Assembly (NCBI GenBank): GCA_011947345.1
Contig: JAAVTG010000112.1
Span: 1 to 64,000, forward strand
Direction of reading: 5' to 3'
Length of the DNA stretch: 64,000 nt
DNA from: Phytophthora quininea
Lineage: Eukaryota; Oomycota; Peronosporomycetes; Peronosporales; Peronosporaceae
The translations under genes and the position numbers were made by a program. Positions 34,999 through 45,947 of this stretch are shown in pieces (positions within the stretch are counted from its first letter, which is position 1; the number at the start of each line of letters is the position of its first letter). Below the pieces are notes generated by a model. The model was not told the DNA's origin and searched no databases. It saw nothing but the letters and a program-made list of their open reading frames with translations.

Positions 34999-37132
34999 AT
35001 GTCGGAGACCGAGGTGGCAGCCCAGCTCCGCGCTGCCGTGCGCGACTTGCGCGTGCGCGGGCTGAAGCAAGCCACTCAGTTCGCGGCGGAGCTGCTGCTG
35101 GGCATGGAAGATACTGCCCGCCAAAGTCCGCCGCAGGACTACAATCATGAGGACGACATACCAGACAACTGGGTGGAGACCGACCGCTTCGAGGCGGCCA
35201 AGGCGTGCTTCGATGTGGGCGAGTACATTCGAGTGCACCACATGCTGGCCCCTCCTGAGCTCGACAATGGGGAAACAACGTGTATGCTCTCACAAAGGCC
35301 CGATTCCTCAAGTATTACGCATTATATCTGGTATGTACTTACACGTTGAGGCCTTTTCCACCTATCCTTACCAAGGCGCGTGGTGAGATAGGCAGGAGAA
35401 AAGGCAAAGGAGGAAATGAATCTGGAGATGAATGTCACGGGATCCAGCAAAGGTATGCTAGCACTACAACAGCCGACGAACCTCTCTAACGCCAATTGTG
35501 CTTTCAGAAACGGACCGCGACCTGCACCGCAGAGGGACAAATCCCCATTTAAAGGAGCTGTATCTATCATTAAGTGCCGCGTACCAGCAAAATGCGCTGG
35601 ATGGTTTCGGGCTCTATCTCTACGCTGTTGTTTTAAAGCGTCTGGGATACAGCACCAGCATGGGAAGTACTCAAGCTCAGTCCTCTACGCCCATCAGTAT
35701 GAAAAATCGCCATCGCGCGGATTTTGCAGAAGAACAGAAGCGTCAGCAGCTCGACAGTCGAAGTGGACAACTTCTTAACAACAGCGAATCGGCTCTGGCA
35801 CCAACACTGACCTTCGACGTAACCACACGTTTTATTCTTGTTGAATCTATTCGACGTTACCCGTGGAATTGGTCGGCTTGGATGGAACTCGCACAACACT
35901 CACCTTTCACATCCAACGTGAGGTATTACTAAGAGGAAATATTGGATGCTCACTAACGTTATTCATTTTTTCAGGACGAAGAGCTGATTTTAGCGACCAG
36001 TTGTCCCTGGATGTTCCAGCTTTTTCAGGCACACGTGTTACTGGACCAGCAGCAGAACGACGTTGCTCGAGCCTTGCTTACTAGCCTGGAAGAGTTGTTC
36101 CCGCAAAGCACGTATCTATTGGCACAACAAGCACTGACGAGCTATCACATCCGTGACTTTGATCAGTCGCAAGAACAATTTGAGCGATTAGCCTCTCGTG
36201 ACCCCCATCGCATGGAGAATATGGATGTTTATTCAAACGTGCTGTACGTAAAAGAGGACAAGACGGAACTTAGTCGGTTAGCTCACCGAGCCCTCAAAGT
36301 GGAGAAATACCGGCCTGAGACGTGCTGTATTATCGGCAACTATTACTCGATCAAAAACAAGCACGATCGTGCCATCGTGTATTTCCACCGCGCTTTGAAG
36401 CTCGACCCGAACTTCTTGTCGGCCTGGACGCTTATTGGACACGAGTACATTGAGATGAAGAACACCAGCGCGGCTGTTGAAGCGTACCGACATGCTGTTG
36501 ATCTCAATGTGCGAGATTACCGTGCTTGGTACGGTCTTGGCCAAGCCTACGAGATTCTGAACATGTTTCTCTACAGCGTTTACTACTATCGCAAGTCAGT
36601 GGCAATTCGGCCATATGACGCGCGGATGTGGTGTGCTCTTGGCGGTTGCTATGAAAAACTGTCCAAGATCGACGAAGCATTAGCGTGTTTTCATCGCGCG
36701 GTGAATAACCAAGACCGCGAAGGGATTGCATCCTATCACTTAGGCCGGCTCTACGCTACGCGAGGACAGCATCATGACGCAGCAAAATATTATCAGATAC
36801 ATTTGGGCCTTCGGATCATGCCTGCGTCAATTCTACGCGATCAAGGCGACAGCATGCAAGTCGATTCTGGAGCCGATAAAGAAAGCGATGTCCTCATGCT
36901 CCCCGGAGGTAGCGGAGGGAATATTCGCGTGGATACACCGCAAGCGTTAGCAGCTATATTGTTTCTTGCCAGCTATTACAAGCAGCTGGGTCGGTTTGCC
37001 GAGGCGACCATCTTTTGCAACAGACTGTTGGACATGCAGGGCCCTGAGAAGGAAGAAGCTAAAGCATTATTGCGCGAGATGCATAGTCTCGAAGCTGCCG
37101 GAGCGATGGCTTCATCTGCAGATCCTCGGTAA
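34999..37132 (+). CDS. CDC23: APC8/CDC23, TPR subunit of the anaphase-promoting complex
   Basis: A scaffold subunit of the APC/C ubiquitin ligase, which drives chromosome separation and mitotic exit. Four exons fit: 34999-35330, 35392-35452, 35508-35917, 35975-37132, with introns of 61, 55 and 57 bp that begin GTATGT, GTATGC and GTGAGG and end in AG. Spliced text reads YYALYL-AGEKAKEE and SSK-E-TDRDLHRR without interruption. Exon 4 is the most conserved: TPR motifs including RPETCCIIGNYYSIK, DPNFLSAWTLIGHE, and RAWYGLGQAYEI..YYYRKSVAIRP. The N-terminal APC8-type helical domain is in exons 1-3. In exon 1 the phase changes near the G run at 35269-35272; the rest is in the other phase (VYALTKARFLKYYALYL), equivalent to one missing base. 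It is followed by a convergent gene only 22 bp away. Confidence 0.93.
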
Positions 37133-37154
37133 CACATTACGACGGGGGTCGTCA

Positions 37155-39720
37155 TTACAATGTTGAAGCCAAGAAGTGGCATCGATATACCCGCTTCTCA
37201 GCTTTCTGCTGATCTGACAATATAAACGATCGTTTTAGAGACTCGTTCCGGAATTTGGTGTCATTGTTGGATGGCGAGTTCAATGCCAGCCATGACGCTT
37301 CTAGTTGTCGTGCAATTGAGTGCGCTGAAGGTTCTACACCATCTTGTCCAATTACACTCGTGTGCAGCTCCAACACAAAATTACGGATCGATTGCATTTG
37401 ATTCTGCTGAAAGCACGACCGGGATTTAGTTTCGACATCTCCGCCTGCGCAGAACCCAATCGCCAATGTCATTTGCCGTAACTTTGGCGCGGCAATACAT
37501 GATAATACCTCATAAACGCCATCACCACTCAACAGGAGCTGTGGTATCTGCAACGTCAATGTTTCACATTCGTGCAGCCCAACTTCCAATAGTCTATCCA
37601 CAGACGCACGCAAATTGTGCATGACCATGCTATTGCGAAGAAGGGTCAACCCGAACGACTTTAGTGCTCCATAGTCAGCAATTAAAGTGATCGTATCCGC
37701 AACTCTGCTGTCTTTGTTGTTCCCATCTTCGAACGTAGAAGTAGCGCCAACTTGCATCTCGAGTGTTTTCAACTGCGCAAAGCCGCTTTGCATTCCAGCC
37801 GCCAAAGCATCGAACAGCTTCCCATTGTACTTCGTGTTGCTGCATGACCACTTCAATTCCTCCACTTGCTGAATATCCCACGTATCGTCGACTTCTGAAT
37901 CTACCTCCATTGCACTAGCATCACTGTCTGCTGAGCTGTTCATTTCAGAGATATTCATTCCGTACAAGTTCACTTTAGATAAAGTACTCTCTGACGTAAA
38001 GAGGACGTCCACCCAACGTGAGCCCATAGAAATACAATTGGAGGCGAAATTCAACCTTTGCAATCGCTTACTCGTCTCTCCAAGGGCAGCACACACGCGA
38101 GCTTCAGCTGTTTGTTGTTCAGTGATCGAAGAGAATGAGGTCCACAAAGGGGAAGGGAAGCATGACTCCAAGTTAAGATCCTCGAGGCGAGGAAAACTCG
38201 CGAGCATTGTCTCGAATGCTACCCCGCACTCATGATCCAGTCTGTTGTACGAAATGTCCAGTGTCTTCAATTGAGCAAACGGCAGAAGGGTGGAATCACT
38301 ATTCCCAGCCAGAACCTGCATTAAAGCACCAAAGTCAGCACGCTGAGGGACGGCGATGCCACGCAGACTGAGCTGCTCTATATTCTTGCGAAGAAACGGA
38401 ACTCGCAGCAATTGGCACAACGCCCGAAAAGCTGAAGCGTTAAAAATCCATCAGACATGTCTAGTTTTCGCACAGGTGGGAGTGTCATTGCTTCGGGAAT
38501 CGCGAAGATCTCTGCCAAGTCCTGAAGATCATCTGCGGAATGGAAGCCGATCAGGGAAAAACCAAGCTGAAGAGTACCTGTTGTCACACTTAGTGCCGTC
38601 TTGACATGGTCATTTAGTTTAGTGCCACGATTATCGCACTACAGGCACAGCACAAAACATTATCACTCCAACTGCGGGTATTTAAAAAAAGAGCTCATAG
38701 TGGCTGTCTTACCTTGACTTGGTAAAGATCAAGAGCTGATAGTGCCGGGCGCGCTCCATTTGTAAAATTCTTGGCACGCCCTTCCGGACCTCGCAGCCGA
38801 CCTAGCTCTGCAGCTTCGCGTGCAAGCGCTTTTGCATCTGCATTCCTGTCTTCGTCAAGCTGTTGCGCGTCAAATCCCCACTTTCGCTTAATATCCAGAA
38901 TGCCTTCATCGTCGTTGAGTTCTACCCCATCCGCTGAACGCTTTTGAACATGGGGTTCTCCTGCAGCAAGTGAGAAATCTTCCCAAGGTTCTGCATCCTC
39001 TTCACAGGAACATTGATTCGGTCCAAAGCACACCCGCGAGATCTTCATCAAAGATTGATTTTGGGCACTAATTCCAGCTCCACCCAGAACCAACAGTTTC
39101 TGGAATGGATCCTCCCTGATAATTCCAATCGCCCATAGAGCGCGCTTCTCAGCTCAAGAAACTTGGCGAGACAGCTGGAAAGTCTCTTGTCCAGCCCTCC
39201 CACAACATCCCGATCCAGCGCGTCGATTCTCCCAAACCACCCTTCCATGCGACTTTCATTTACAGCATTCAGCTCCTCAAGCCGCTCAAAAATTTTATTA
39301 AGATCATCAATGCTCAGACCTGATCGACACGCAGAGGTTAGCCTGATAGGGTCGGTTGAAACTTCAGGGGAACGTACCCGTATGCACAGCGCCCTTTGTC
39401 CCAGTGTTGTGCCTGCACGGGTACGAGAATGATCGATTGGTGCGGTGTCTAATCTCCCCACGACGAATCTGGACCCCTAGATCCCTGACGCGAAGATACT
39501 GCGCAAATATTACAAAATAATTATGCGTGACAAGATCACAAGTTGTTGGGGAGCGAGCACGCACCATCTCGAACCACTTCCCTGCAGACTCTGCCGACAG
39601 GTTGTCCACCGCATACGTCTCCAGCTTCTCAATCGCAAGGCGGAAGATGCCTTCCAGCCGCGCGATCTCCGCGAAGGCCGCCTTCAGCTGGGCCTTCAAG
39701 CGCACAGCTTCGCCACGCAT
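37155..39720 (-). CDS. coiled-coil and leucine-rich-repeat protein, family unknown
   Basis: A gene of at least three exons on the minus strand. It begins MRGEAVRLKAQLKAAFAEIARLEG at 39720 (a short helical, probably coiled-coil stretch), continues through LSIDDLNKIFERLEELNAVN (near 39330) and KLLVLGGAG (near 39085), and after an intron of about 75 bp (donor GTAAGA near 38710, acceptor TGTAG near 38636) enters a long LRR region that ends at 37155. Repeats such as LKTLDISYNRLDHECG, RLEDLNLESC and LKTLEMQVGA are ribonuclease-inhibitor-like. The phase changes near 38424-38430 and near 39140-39160; the exon structure near 39480 is uncertain. It shares a 146-bp divergent promoter region with delta-tubulin and overlaps CDC23 3' ends closely. 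Function unknown; possibly cytoskeletal or ciliary given its partner, but that is a guess. Confidence 0.6.
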
Positions 39721-39866
39721 AAGTAAAATCGCGGTTATTGGTTGAAATATCGGATTTTACGAGCGCGCAACGATTGGTGGATTTTTCGCACTTAGGAAGG
39801 GGTTATACGGTACGAAAGGCAAGCTACGCTTCTTGCACTCGGCTGGATATTTTGCTTCATGCCGAG

Positions 39867-41433
39867 ATGCTGACGCTGCAGGTGGGTCAATGTGGCAACC
39901 AGTTGGGGCGTGCGTTGTTCGACAAGCTGGCGGAGGAGGAGGGCACCTCCTCACCCGAGTCTTGCTTCTTCCGCTGCCCGTTGGACGCCAGCAGCGACCG
40001 CTCAGTCGTCCAGGACACCGCCAGTCGCCGCGCTCGCGCCGTGCTCGTAGATATGGAGCCCAAAGTGATCCAGCAGTGCTACAGAACGACCAAGACGAGA
40101 CGAAATGAGCGTAGCCGCTGGGAGTACGAGCCAGGAAATGCGTTTACGAGGCAGAGCGGATCGGGCAACAATTGGGCGAGCGGCTACAGGACGCAGGCGG
40201 AGAGCGAGCTGCTGGACCTGTTGCAATCGGTAGGTTGTTTTGTTGGTCCATGTAATCTCTTACTGCAAAATTTTGAAATTTATTGCCACGCTTTGTATCA
40301 AGGAAGCTGAACGCTGCGACCTGCTCAAGGGAGTTTTGACATTGCAGAGCGCGGCGGGAGGCACGGGATCAGGATTAGGCTCGTATCTTACCGAGTCACT
40401 GGCGGACAACTTCCCAGCCGCATCGCTGTTCAATGCTGTAGTGTGGCCGTACCAATCAGGCGAGGTGATTGTACAGAACTACAACGCGATGCTCACAATG
40501 GCGAGCCTGGCCGACGTCGCGCATGGCATTTTCATGCTGCAGAACGATGTGGCAAGTCTTATCTGCCAGAAACTCATGGGGATCCCGCGGCCGTCTTTTG
40601 ATGAGATGAATGAGGTACTGGCAACACACTTGGCGTCTTCGTTTCTCCCAGTAGATGACAGCCCAGGTAATGGATTCAGCGGCACTAGAGACCCGCTGAG
40701 TGAGATCCGCGAGCACTTGTGTCATCACCCGGTACGTAATATCAACAAGACTATGGTGCATTCGCTGCTGTGACTGGCAGAACTGTCGTAGGGATACAAG
40801 CTACTGGATATCAAAATGATGCCGCAAATGCCGCATAGATCCAAGAAGTTTAGCACACACACGTGGAGCGGAATTATTAAGCACTTACACCAGGTTCGTG
40901 TTTGTTTTTGCAGGTGAAGTGACTTGTACTAATATTTGCCGCTAGATGCAAGTCGCAAATGGAGCCTTTGAGGAGGGCGTTGACTGGGATATGTCACTTG
41001 CAACTCAGCAAGGGCAAGCTCATAACCGCTCGATCGGTAGCGTGCTCATACTTCGCGGAAAAAGCTCTAGCCAGGCCGACTCAGCGCAGTTTTCGGACCG
41101 AAGATTGTACACGAAATGGTCGATGGATCCATTCCACTGCTACTCTTCTGCAGCACACTTTAACGCTTACGACAAAACGGGTACTATTGTCAGGTACGTA
41201 TCTTTCAACCAGTATGTTATAGCGAAAGGCGGATATCTCATACTTGCTCTTTGCTGGACAGCAACTCGAAGGCTATGCTGCAGACTTTGTCATCAACAAT
41301 GGACAAAGCGTACGACATGTTTGCGCATGGCGCTTATCTTCACCAGTACGAGCGCCTTGGTATCGACCGTGAATTTTTCCAAGAATCGTTTCTCCGGATT
41401 GATCAGATCACGCAAAACTATGGCTGTCTGTGA
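39867..41433 (+). CDS. TUBD1: delta-tubulin, five exons, intact
   Basis: Delta-tubulin is needed for triplet microtubules of centrioles and basal bodies. Five exons: 39867-40229, 40303-40731, 40792-40893, 40946-41193, 41262-41433, about 437 codons. Introns are 73, 60, 52 and 68 bp with GTAGGT, GTACGT, GTTCGT and GTACGT donors and AG acceptors. Exon 1 has the tubulin start LQVGQCGNQLG, VLVDMEPKVI and GSGNNWASGY. Exon 2 has the nucleotide motif GGTGSGLGSYL and VVWPYQSGEVIVQNYNAML, which is the delta rather than alpha/beta wording. The C-terminus (AYDMFAHGAYLHQYERLGI..ITQNYGCL) matches delta-tubulin ends. The ATG at 39867 is chosen because the conserved start LTLQVGQCGNQ follows at once. No frame break is present, unlike most neighbours. 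Confidence 0.92.
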
Positions 41434-41801
41434 TTGTACGACCATGGAGGCGACAGAAGCGACCGAGGCCACCGAGACCAGGACACCACGGCTGGCTACC
41501 AAATGGGTACGTGCCACTCGGCTCGATGTAGCTGATGAAGCCTGGGGTTTCTACTTTATTCGCTTCACTAACACTTCGTTTTAATTCAAACAGACGCCAA
41601 CACGAAGAAGGAAATACTGTCTCGACAACCCAGCTATCCGACGCGAAAAACTGAAATAATTCTTCATTCTTATGAGGACGCATCTCATTTGTACGTGCCT
41701 ACGGAGGAGGTATGCATTTGGTGGAACTCACAATTTTGACTTGACTAAACCGTACACCCTGGATTGGCGCTTGCAGACAACACAGACACGCTGTTGGTTC
41801 T

Positions 41802-42356
41802 TCACGGCTCCAACGCTGACATCATCTCCAATGGCTCAAACGTCTCCAAAAGCGCGATGACGCTGTCATCCAACTCCAACTCGCCTTCTTGCGCCACGTA
41901 TTGACCATGGCTGTCCAAGTATTCGCCGGGGTGCTTCATGTCTTGATTGACATTGAGCGCGTGCGTCTGCGTTTCCATCATGGGCAAGTCGTATACAGCG
42001 GGTTCGTTCTTAACGACAGGCGGGACAGGAACCGCTTGGGTTGTGCTGTCCGACTTGTTGGTGGGGCTAGCGGCGGCTTCGGCCTTTCGTCTGCGTGCAA
42101 TCTTCTCGCGGTATTTCTGAGCGTGCGTCATTGTCTGGCGCGTCGTTCGCGTCCCGATGTGCGCAGCGATGGTTTTCCAGGGCCCCGACGGGTAGCATTC
42201 AAGTGCCTCCAGGAACAATTCGTGCTCTTCGAGTGTCCACGGCGTGCCTGCGCGCTTCGTAGGCAGCGAGCGCGCTTGGTCCTGGTTGGGGGCCAAGCGA
42301 ATAAGCTCCTGGTCATTGTGGAAATACTGGCTCTTAACGCGCTGTGTGATGGTCAT
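41802..42356 (-). CDS. one-repeat Myb-like protein of the SHAQKYF class
   Basis: 184 codons from the ATG at 42356. Residues about 38-86 form one Myb/SANT repeat: TPWTLEEHELFLEALECYP, GPWKTIAAHIGTRT and the end THAQKYREKI, a variant of the SHAQKYF signature. The three spaced aromatics are W40, W60 and, at the third position, the tyrosine-bearing HAQKY. A basic stretch IARRRKAEA follows as a likely nuclear localisation signal, then an acidic, low-complexity C-terminus (GELELDDSVIALLETFEPLE) that could activate transcription. Proteins of this class are numerous in oomycetes and some act in sporulation; a role here is not shown. The gene is convergent with delta-tubulin, 368 bp apart. Confidence 0.85.
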   Translation of the reverse strand: MTITQRVKSQYFHNDQELIRLAPNQDQARSLPTKRAGTPWTLEEHELFLEALECYPSGPWKTIAAHIGTRTTRQTMTHAQKYREKIARRRKAEAAASPTNKSDSTTQAVPVPPVVKNEPAVYDLPMMETQTHALNVNQDMKHPGEYLDSHGQYVAQEGELELDDSVIALLETFEPLEMMSALEP

Positions 42357-42407
42357 ACCGACGGTCAAGTTCTTCAAGTACGGGAGCGCGGGTGGTTTGA
42401 GTTGGGG

Positions 42408-43386
42408 TCACTCGACGGTGATAAATGCAGGAATGAGATGTCGATCTCGATGACAAGTATCGTGCAGGCCATTCGGAGCTCGTCCGGTGGATCGTTCGCA
42501 CAATCCGAGTTGCTGATGAATATTGGGACATGGAGACCGTGCAGAGCCGCGTGCGATCACTGCGGTGCGCGATGTCTCTGGTCGTAGAGCGGGCGGGTAG
42601 CGGGGCCCTCTTTGACGGCGGACAAAGCAAGGCGAGCGCGCTATGACTGTTTCCAGCGGAAAATCCAGATGGAGTGGGGATATTTTGTAAGGATATTCGA
42701 CTGTTGAGAATATCGAGTCCGCGTAAAAGCAGCGTGGCGCGGGTCCACCGAAGAGTGTGGTGTTGTGTTGTGCCGTGAAAACGCGTCGGACTTTGCGCGC
42801 CCGCTTCAGATCAGGGCAAATCTCACGCGTTTGTTTCGTGTCGAGTCCAAAGCTTACAGGGTCTCCAATCAATCCTTGCGCGAAACAACTGAGCGTACCG
42901 TCAACACGAACGGCACCATCCTCGAGCGCAGGTAATCGCATTTGAAATGCCTCCTGGCCGCATTTGGCAAGCACTCTCTGTCCGACCACCACATGGCTCA
43001 CTTGATACGAGCTTGTGCTTCATTATCGGATCGCTTTGGAATCACTGTATATTGCTCTGCTCTTTCACTACAGTTGCCTTTATTGCTCCAGCAGTTATGT
43101 GAGGAGTCACGCTGAGCTTGGAACTGCATCGAGTTGTCAAAACATTGCTTTGGTTTCTTGAGCAGGTCGCCGCCTTCGACCACTGCAGAGGTCTCAGTAG
43201 TCGGTTGAAGTATCTAGCACCTGCGACAACGCGTCCCTTTAGATTTTCAGACCCGGCAAAAGCCCTCCCAGCGACAGCGCCACCGAAAGAAACTACGAGG
43301 AGAACGAGGCCATCAAAGAGATCACCCGACGCAGTCGCGCATCGAAAACAGCCACGTGCTGGCTGGTATCGCCGCACAGATCGCAC
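42408..43386 (-). CDS. possible hypothetical gene, two open frames
   Basis: Two minus-strand open frames (43386-43042, 43001-42408) without near-cognate ATG agreement. Neither matches a family I know. The first has a hydrophobic stretch (LFDGLVLLVVSFGGAVAGRAF) that could anchor in a membrane. The 42408-43001 frame opens with a GTG, so a spliced upstream exon would be needed. The region could instead be the upstream regulatory region of the Myb gene. Confidence 0.2.
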
Positions 43387-44145
43387 GGATTCTTGACGCC
43401 AGGCTCAAGTCGAGCGCGGCCGTGTGTTGTGTTGAATTGAACATTGGTGTTAGTGCGACACGGTGAAACACGTTCCGTGCAGAGTAGGCGTATGTAAACA
43501 AAATCCAGCTCAGATTTGACAGTAGTTGAACAGCGATATGATATTTCAGACAAAGTGTGCATATTCTTTCAACTTGTACCGATAATTATAACAGCTATAC
43601 CTCTTGTTTTGGTAAAAGAACGACAAATAGTAGCAATAATAGGTATTTTTGACAACTTTCAAAATGATATGTGTGAGTGATGGTCTGTCGGATATTGCTC
43701 ATCTCAGGGATTAAAAATGGATATTAACCAATCGCGCGAATCTTGGGTCATTAGCTAACGGTCCTTGATGAGACCGGCCACACAAAAGATCATGCTGCGC
43801 TCTCTCTATTCTTCATCGCGTTGTGAAGCCCACCAACACGATTTTTATAATCGACTGCCGTCGGCATTCGTTGACAACATGAGAGCATCACTGCGGTGAG
43901 TCAGTCGTCACTAGTTAGTGTAGCATTTAGACTGCCCTAAGTTGGTTTTTCCGGCGGAAAAAGCCGCAAGGAAAAGGATGAACTGCTTCAGCTGCCCCCT
44001 CCCATTTATAACTGATTTTCTCAACACCTGGCGTGACCACCCACGGTCTTCAATGTAGAAAACGATAACTTCATCCAAGACAGAGTCTATTATAGCTCTG
44101 TTATTTACGCCTGTTTTGGCAATTATGGTAAGATTACATCAATTT
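43387..44145. other. intergenic stretch without recognised features
   Basis: AT-rich in places (43560-43660). No ORF longer than about 60 codons, no RNA gene seen, no clear repeat. It lies between the housekeeping block and the gypsy remnant. Confidence 0.5.
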
Positions 44146-44201
44146 GAAATTTACGGTTAGTTTACAGAACAAGTTTACGGACAAATTGCCGTTGGCGTTC
44201 C

Positions 44202-44274
44202 TGGATGGCAAGCAAACTAAACGAACAATACACTTTACAATTTGCCATCGCGGCCCAAGTCGCTTCCTCATCAC
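44202..44274. repeat. direct repeat, copy 1 (~70 bp)
   Basis: The stretch starting GGCAAGCAAACTAAACGA and running through ACACTTTACAATTTGCCATCG to GTCGCTTCC recurs with few changes at 45192-45258, same orientation, 990 bp away. The two copies bracket the gag-like fragment. Confidence 0.8.
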
Positions 44275-44454
44275 ATTGTAGCACTTGTTGGTCATTGTCA
44301 AGTCACTGCTATCGAACCCAGTCAAGACCCCCATAATGAAGTCAAGTCAATTCCAGCCATTGTGCCCATGAATCCTGCAGCCACGCCCCAGAATTTCGGC
44401 GACATGTTGCAATTTTTGCGCAACAACAAGTGCAGTTCAAGCTCAGCTCCACGA

Positions 44455-45090
44455 GCAGTTGGCAGCTCAGAATGTCTGCTTTGAAGCTCTCGCCACCAAG
44501 TTGCCAGCGGCTCGGAAAACCGAACCACCGCTGTATCACGGCTCGAGATTGGAACTTTGGTTCTTTACGATCGAACAATTCTACGCTGATTACCACCGGC
44601 TGATGGCTGAGGAGTCAGCAGCATTCGTCACCATGGTGTCGTGTCACCTATCACCTACCGCTATGAACTGGCACCGTGAGTTTGTGGCGGAATGCAATCG
44701 CTCCGGTACTGTTCGCTCTTGGGTAAACTTCAAGGCAGCCCTGCGCAAGATATTTCTGCCCCCGACAACGAATATACACTTCGCAAAAGCTGTGCAAAGG
44801 TGACGCAGATGGCCCCCTGCATAACTATATTGGTGAGTTCCAAAACCTACTTGTCAAGTGCCCTTCTTGACACTCGAGTTGCATTTTTATTTCCAGCAAG
44901 GAATCCGCGCCGAGACGAGCCAGCACCTCAAGGAGCATCACCTCGCTACGTTGGACGAGGCAATTGAACCCGCTCTTCTTTTGCCGGGCGACAGATCTTG
45001 TACGACCACGGTTGAGTGAGTGAAGACGGTTCAATGTCACCGCTGCAAGACGATTGGCTACATCGTGCCGAACTGCCCGTTCAAGTAGGC
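44455..45090 (+). pseudogene. gypsy-type gag fragment
   Basis: An open frame (44459-44803) reads like retrotransposon gag: PLYHGSRLELWFFTIEQFYADY, LSPTAMNWHREFVAE, SWVNFKAALRKIF. After frame breaks there is LKEHHLATLDEAIE and a degenerate zinc knuckle QCHRCKTIGYIVPNC near 45040, in which the His of CCHC is replaced. No RT is seen downstream. It is a truncated, dead Ty3/gypsy-like element. Confidence 0.65.
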
Positions 45091-45191
45091 CTCTTTTTAA
45101 AACGAGGTCGTGTAACAGAGCCTAGCCCTGTTGTTGACGCCCATTTTGATTGCGGTACGTTTACATTGAGGTCGACATTTACGGTTAATTT

Positions 45192-45258
45192 GGACGGCAA
45201 GCAAACTAAACGAGCAATACACTTTACAATTTGCCATCGCGCGCTAAGTCGCTTCCCC
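45192..45258. repeat. direct repeat, copy 2 (~70 bp)
   Basis: Partner of 44202-44274. Both copies are preceded by TTTACGGTTA(A/G)TTT, but copy 1 has about 38 extra bases after that word. Confidence 0.8.
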
Positions 45259-45269
45259 AGCACAACGAC

Positions 45270-45890
45270 GTAGCACTATGATGTGTACGGCCATTCTCCG
45301 AAGCAGAAATGCAGGCAACGCTCGGAATCGGTTAGCAAGGTCATGAGATGACAGACAGGAGAATTAAAACGTGCAGTGGTTCCGAACAGGAATCTCGAAG
45401 ACGTTCTACACTGAAATATATCCATAGCATTTGCAATGCACAATTGCATGGCGGGCTTTGATTGCCTAACTACAAACGCTGGGAGTCGTTGCCAAAATCA
45501 TTTCCTCCTGTTTACTTTCTCCGCTTAAACGAGACGGAAGCGGTTTTAAATGACTCATGCCAACCATTCAAGCAGGACTGTCGTCCGACAAGACATTGTG
45601 GCCCCGAAGTCGTGGCCGATGAAGCTTGCCGTCTCGATCTCGAGAATGTCTAAAACTCAAAGCATGAACACGACAAAGATCAAAGAATACAACTCCCTAC
45701 CGAGCAGCTTGACCATGTCTGAAGTGACATTTTGGAGCCAACGTGGATGCCTCACTTCTAATCACTCCACCGTAATGGCAGCTCACAACTTCTGCCGACG
45801 GTCCGACTGAGTTGTACTGCAATATGGGCGCTCACTGCTCGCCAAAGGTGCTGGAGCTGCCAGCTCTCAGTCACGATATGCCGCCATCTT
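45270..45890. other. decayed sequence between gag remnant and SERAC1-like gene
   Basis: Two short overlapping plus-strand frames (45462-45653, 45550-45810) without known similarity. Probably the remainder of the gypsy element. Confidence 0.35.
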
Positions 45891-45896
45891 TCCGAT

Positions 45897-45914
45897 TCAT
45901 TATACTCCATTTTA
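45897..45914 (+). promoter_or_regulatory. candidate oomycete initiator (TCATT..CATTTT)
   Basis: TCATTATAC followed by CCATTTTA resembles the oomycete core promoter, in which a TCATTYY initiator is followed by a CAWTTT element, though the gap is a few bases longer than usual. It lies 34-51 nt ahead of the ATG at 45948. Confidence 0.35.
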
Positions 45915-45947
45915 ATATACCGATCGACAATGTGCTCAACACTCAAA

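Noticed and set aside
42408..43001. Confident 197-codon gene downstream of the Myb gene
   Set aside because: No ATG in phase, and the C-terminal half is low-complexity; listed only as a low-confidence possibility.
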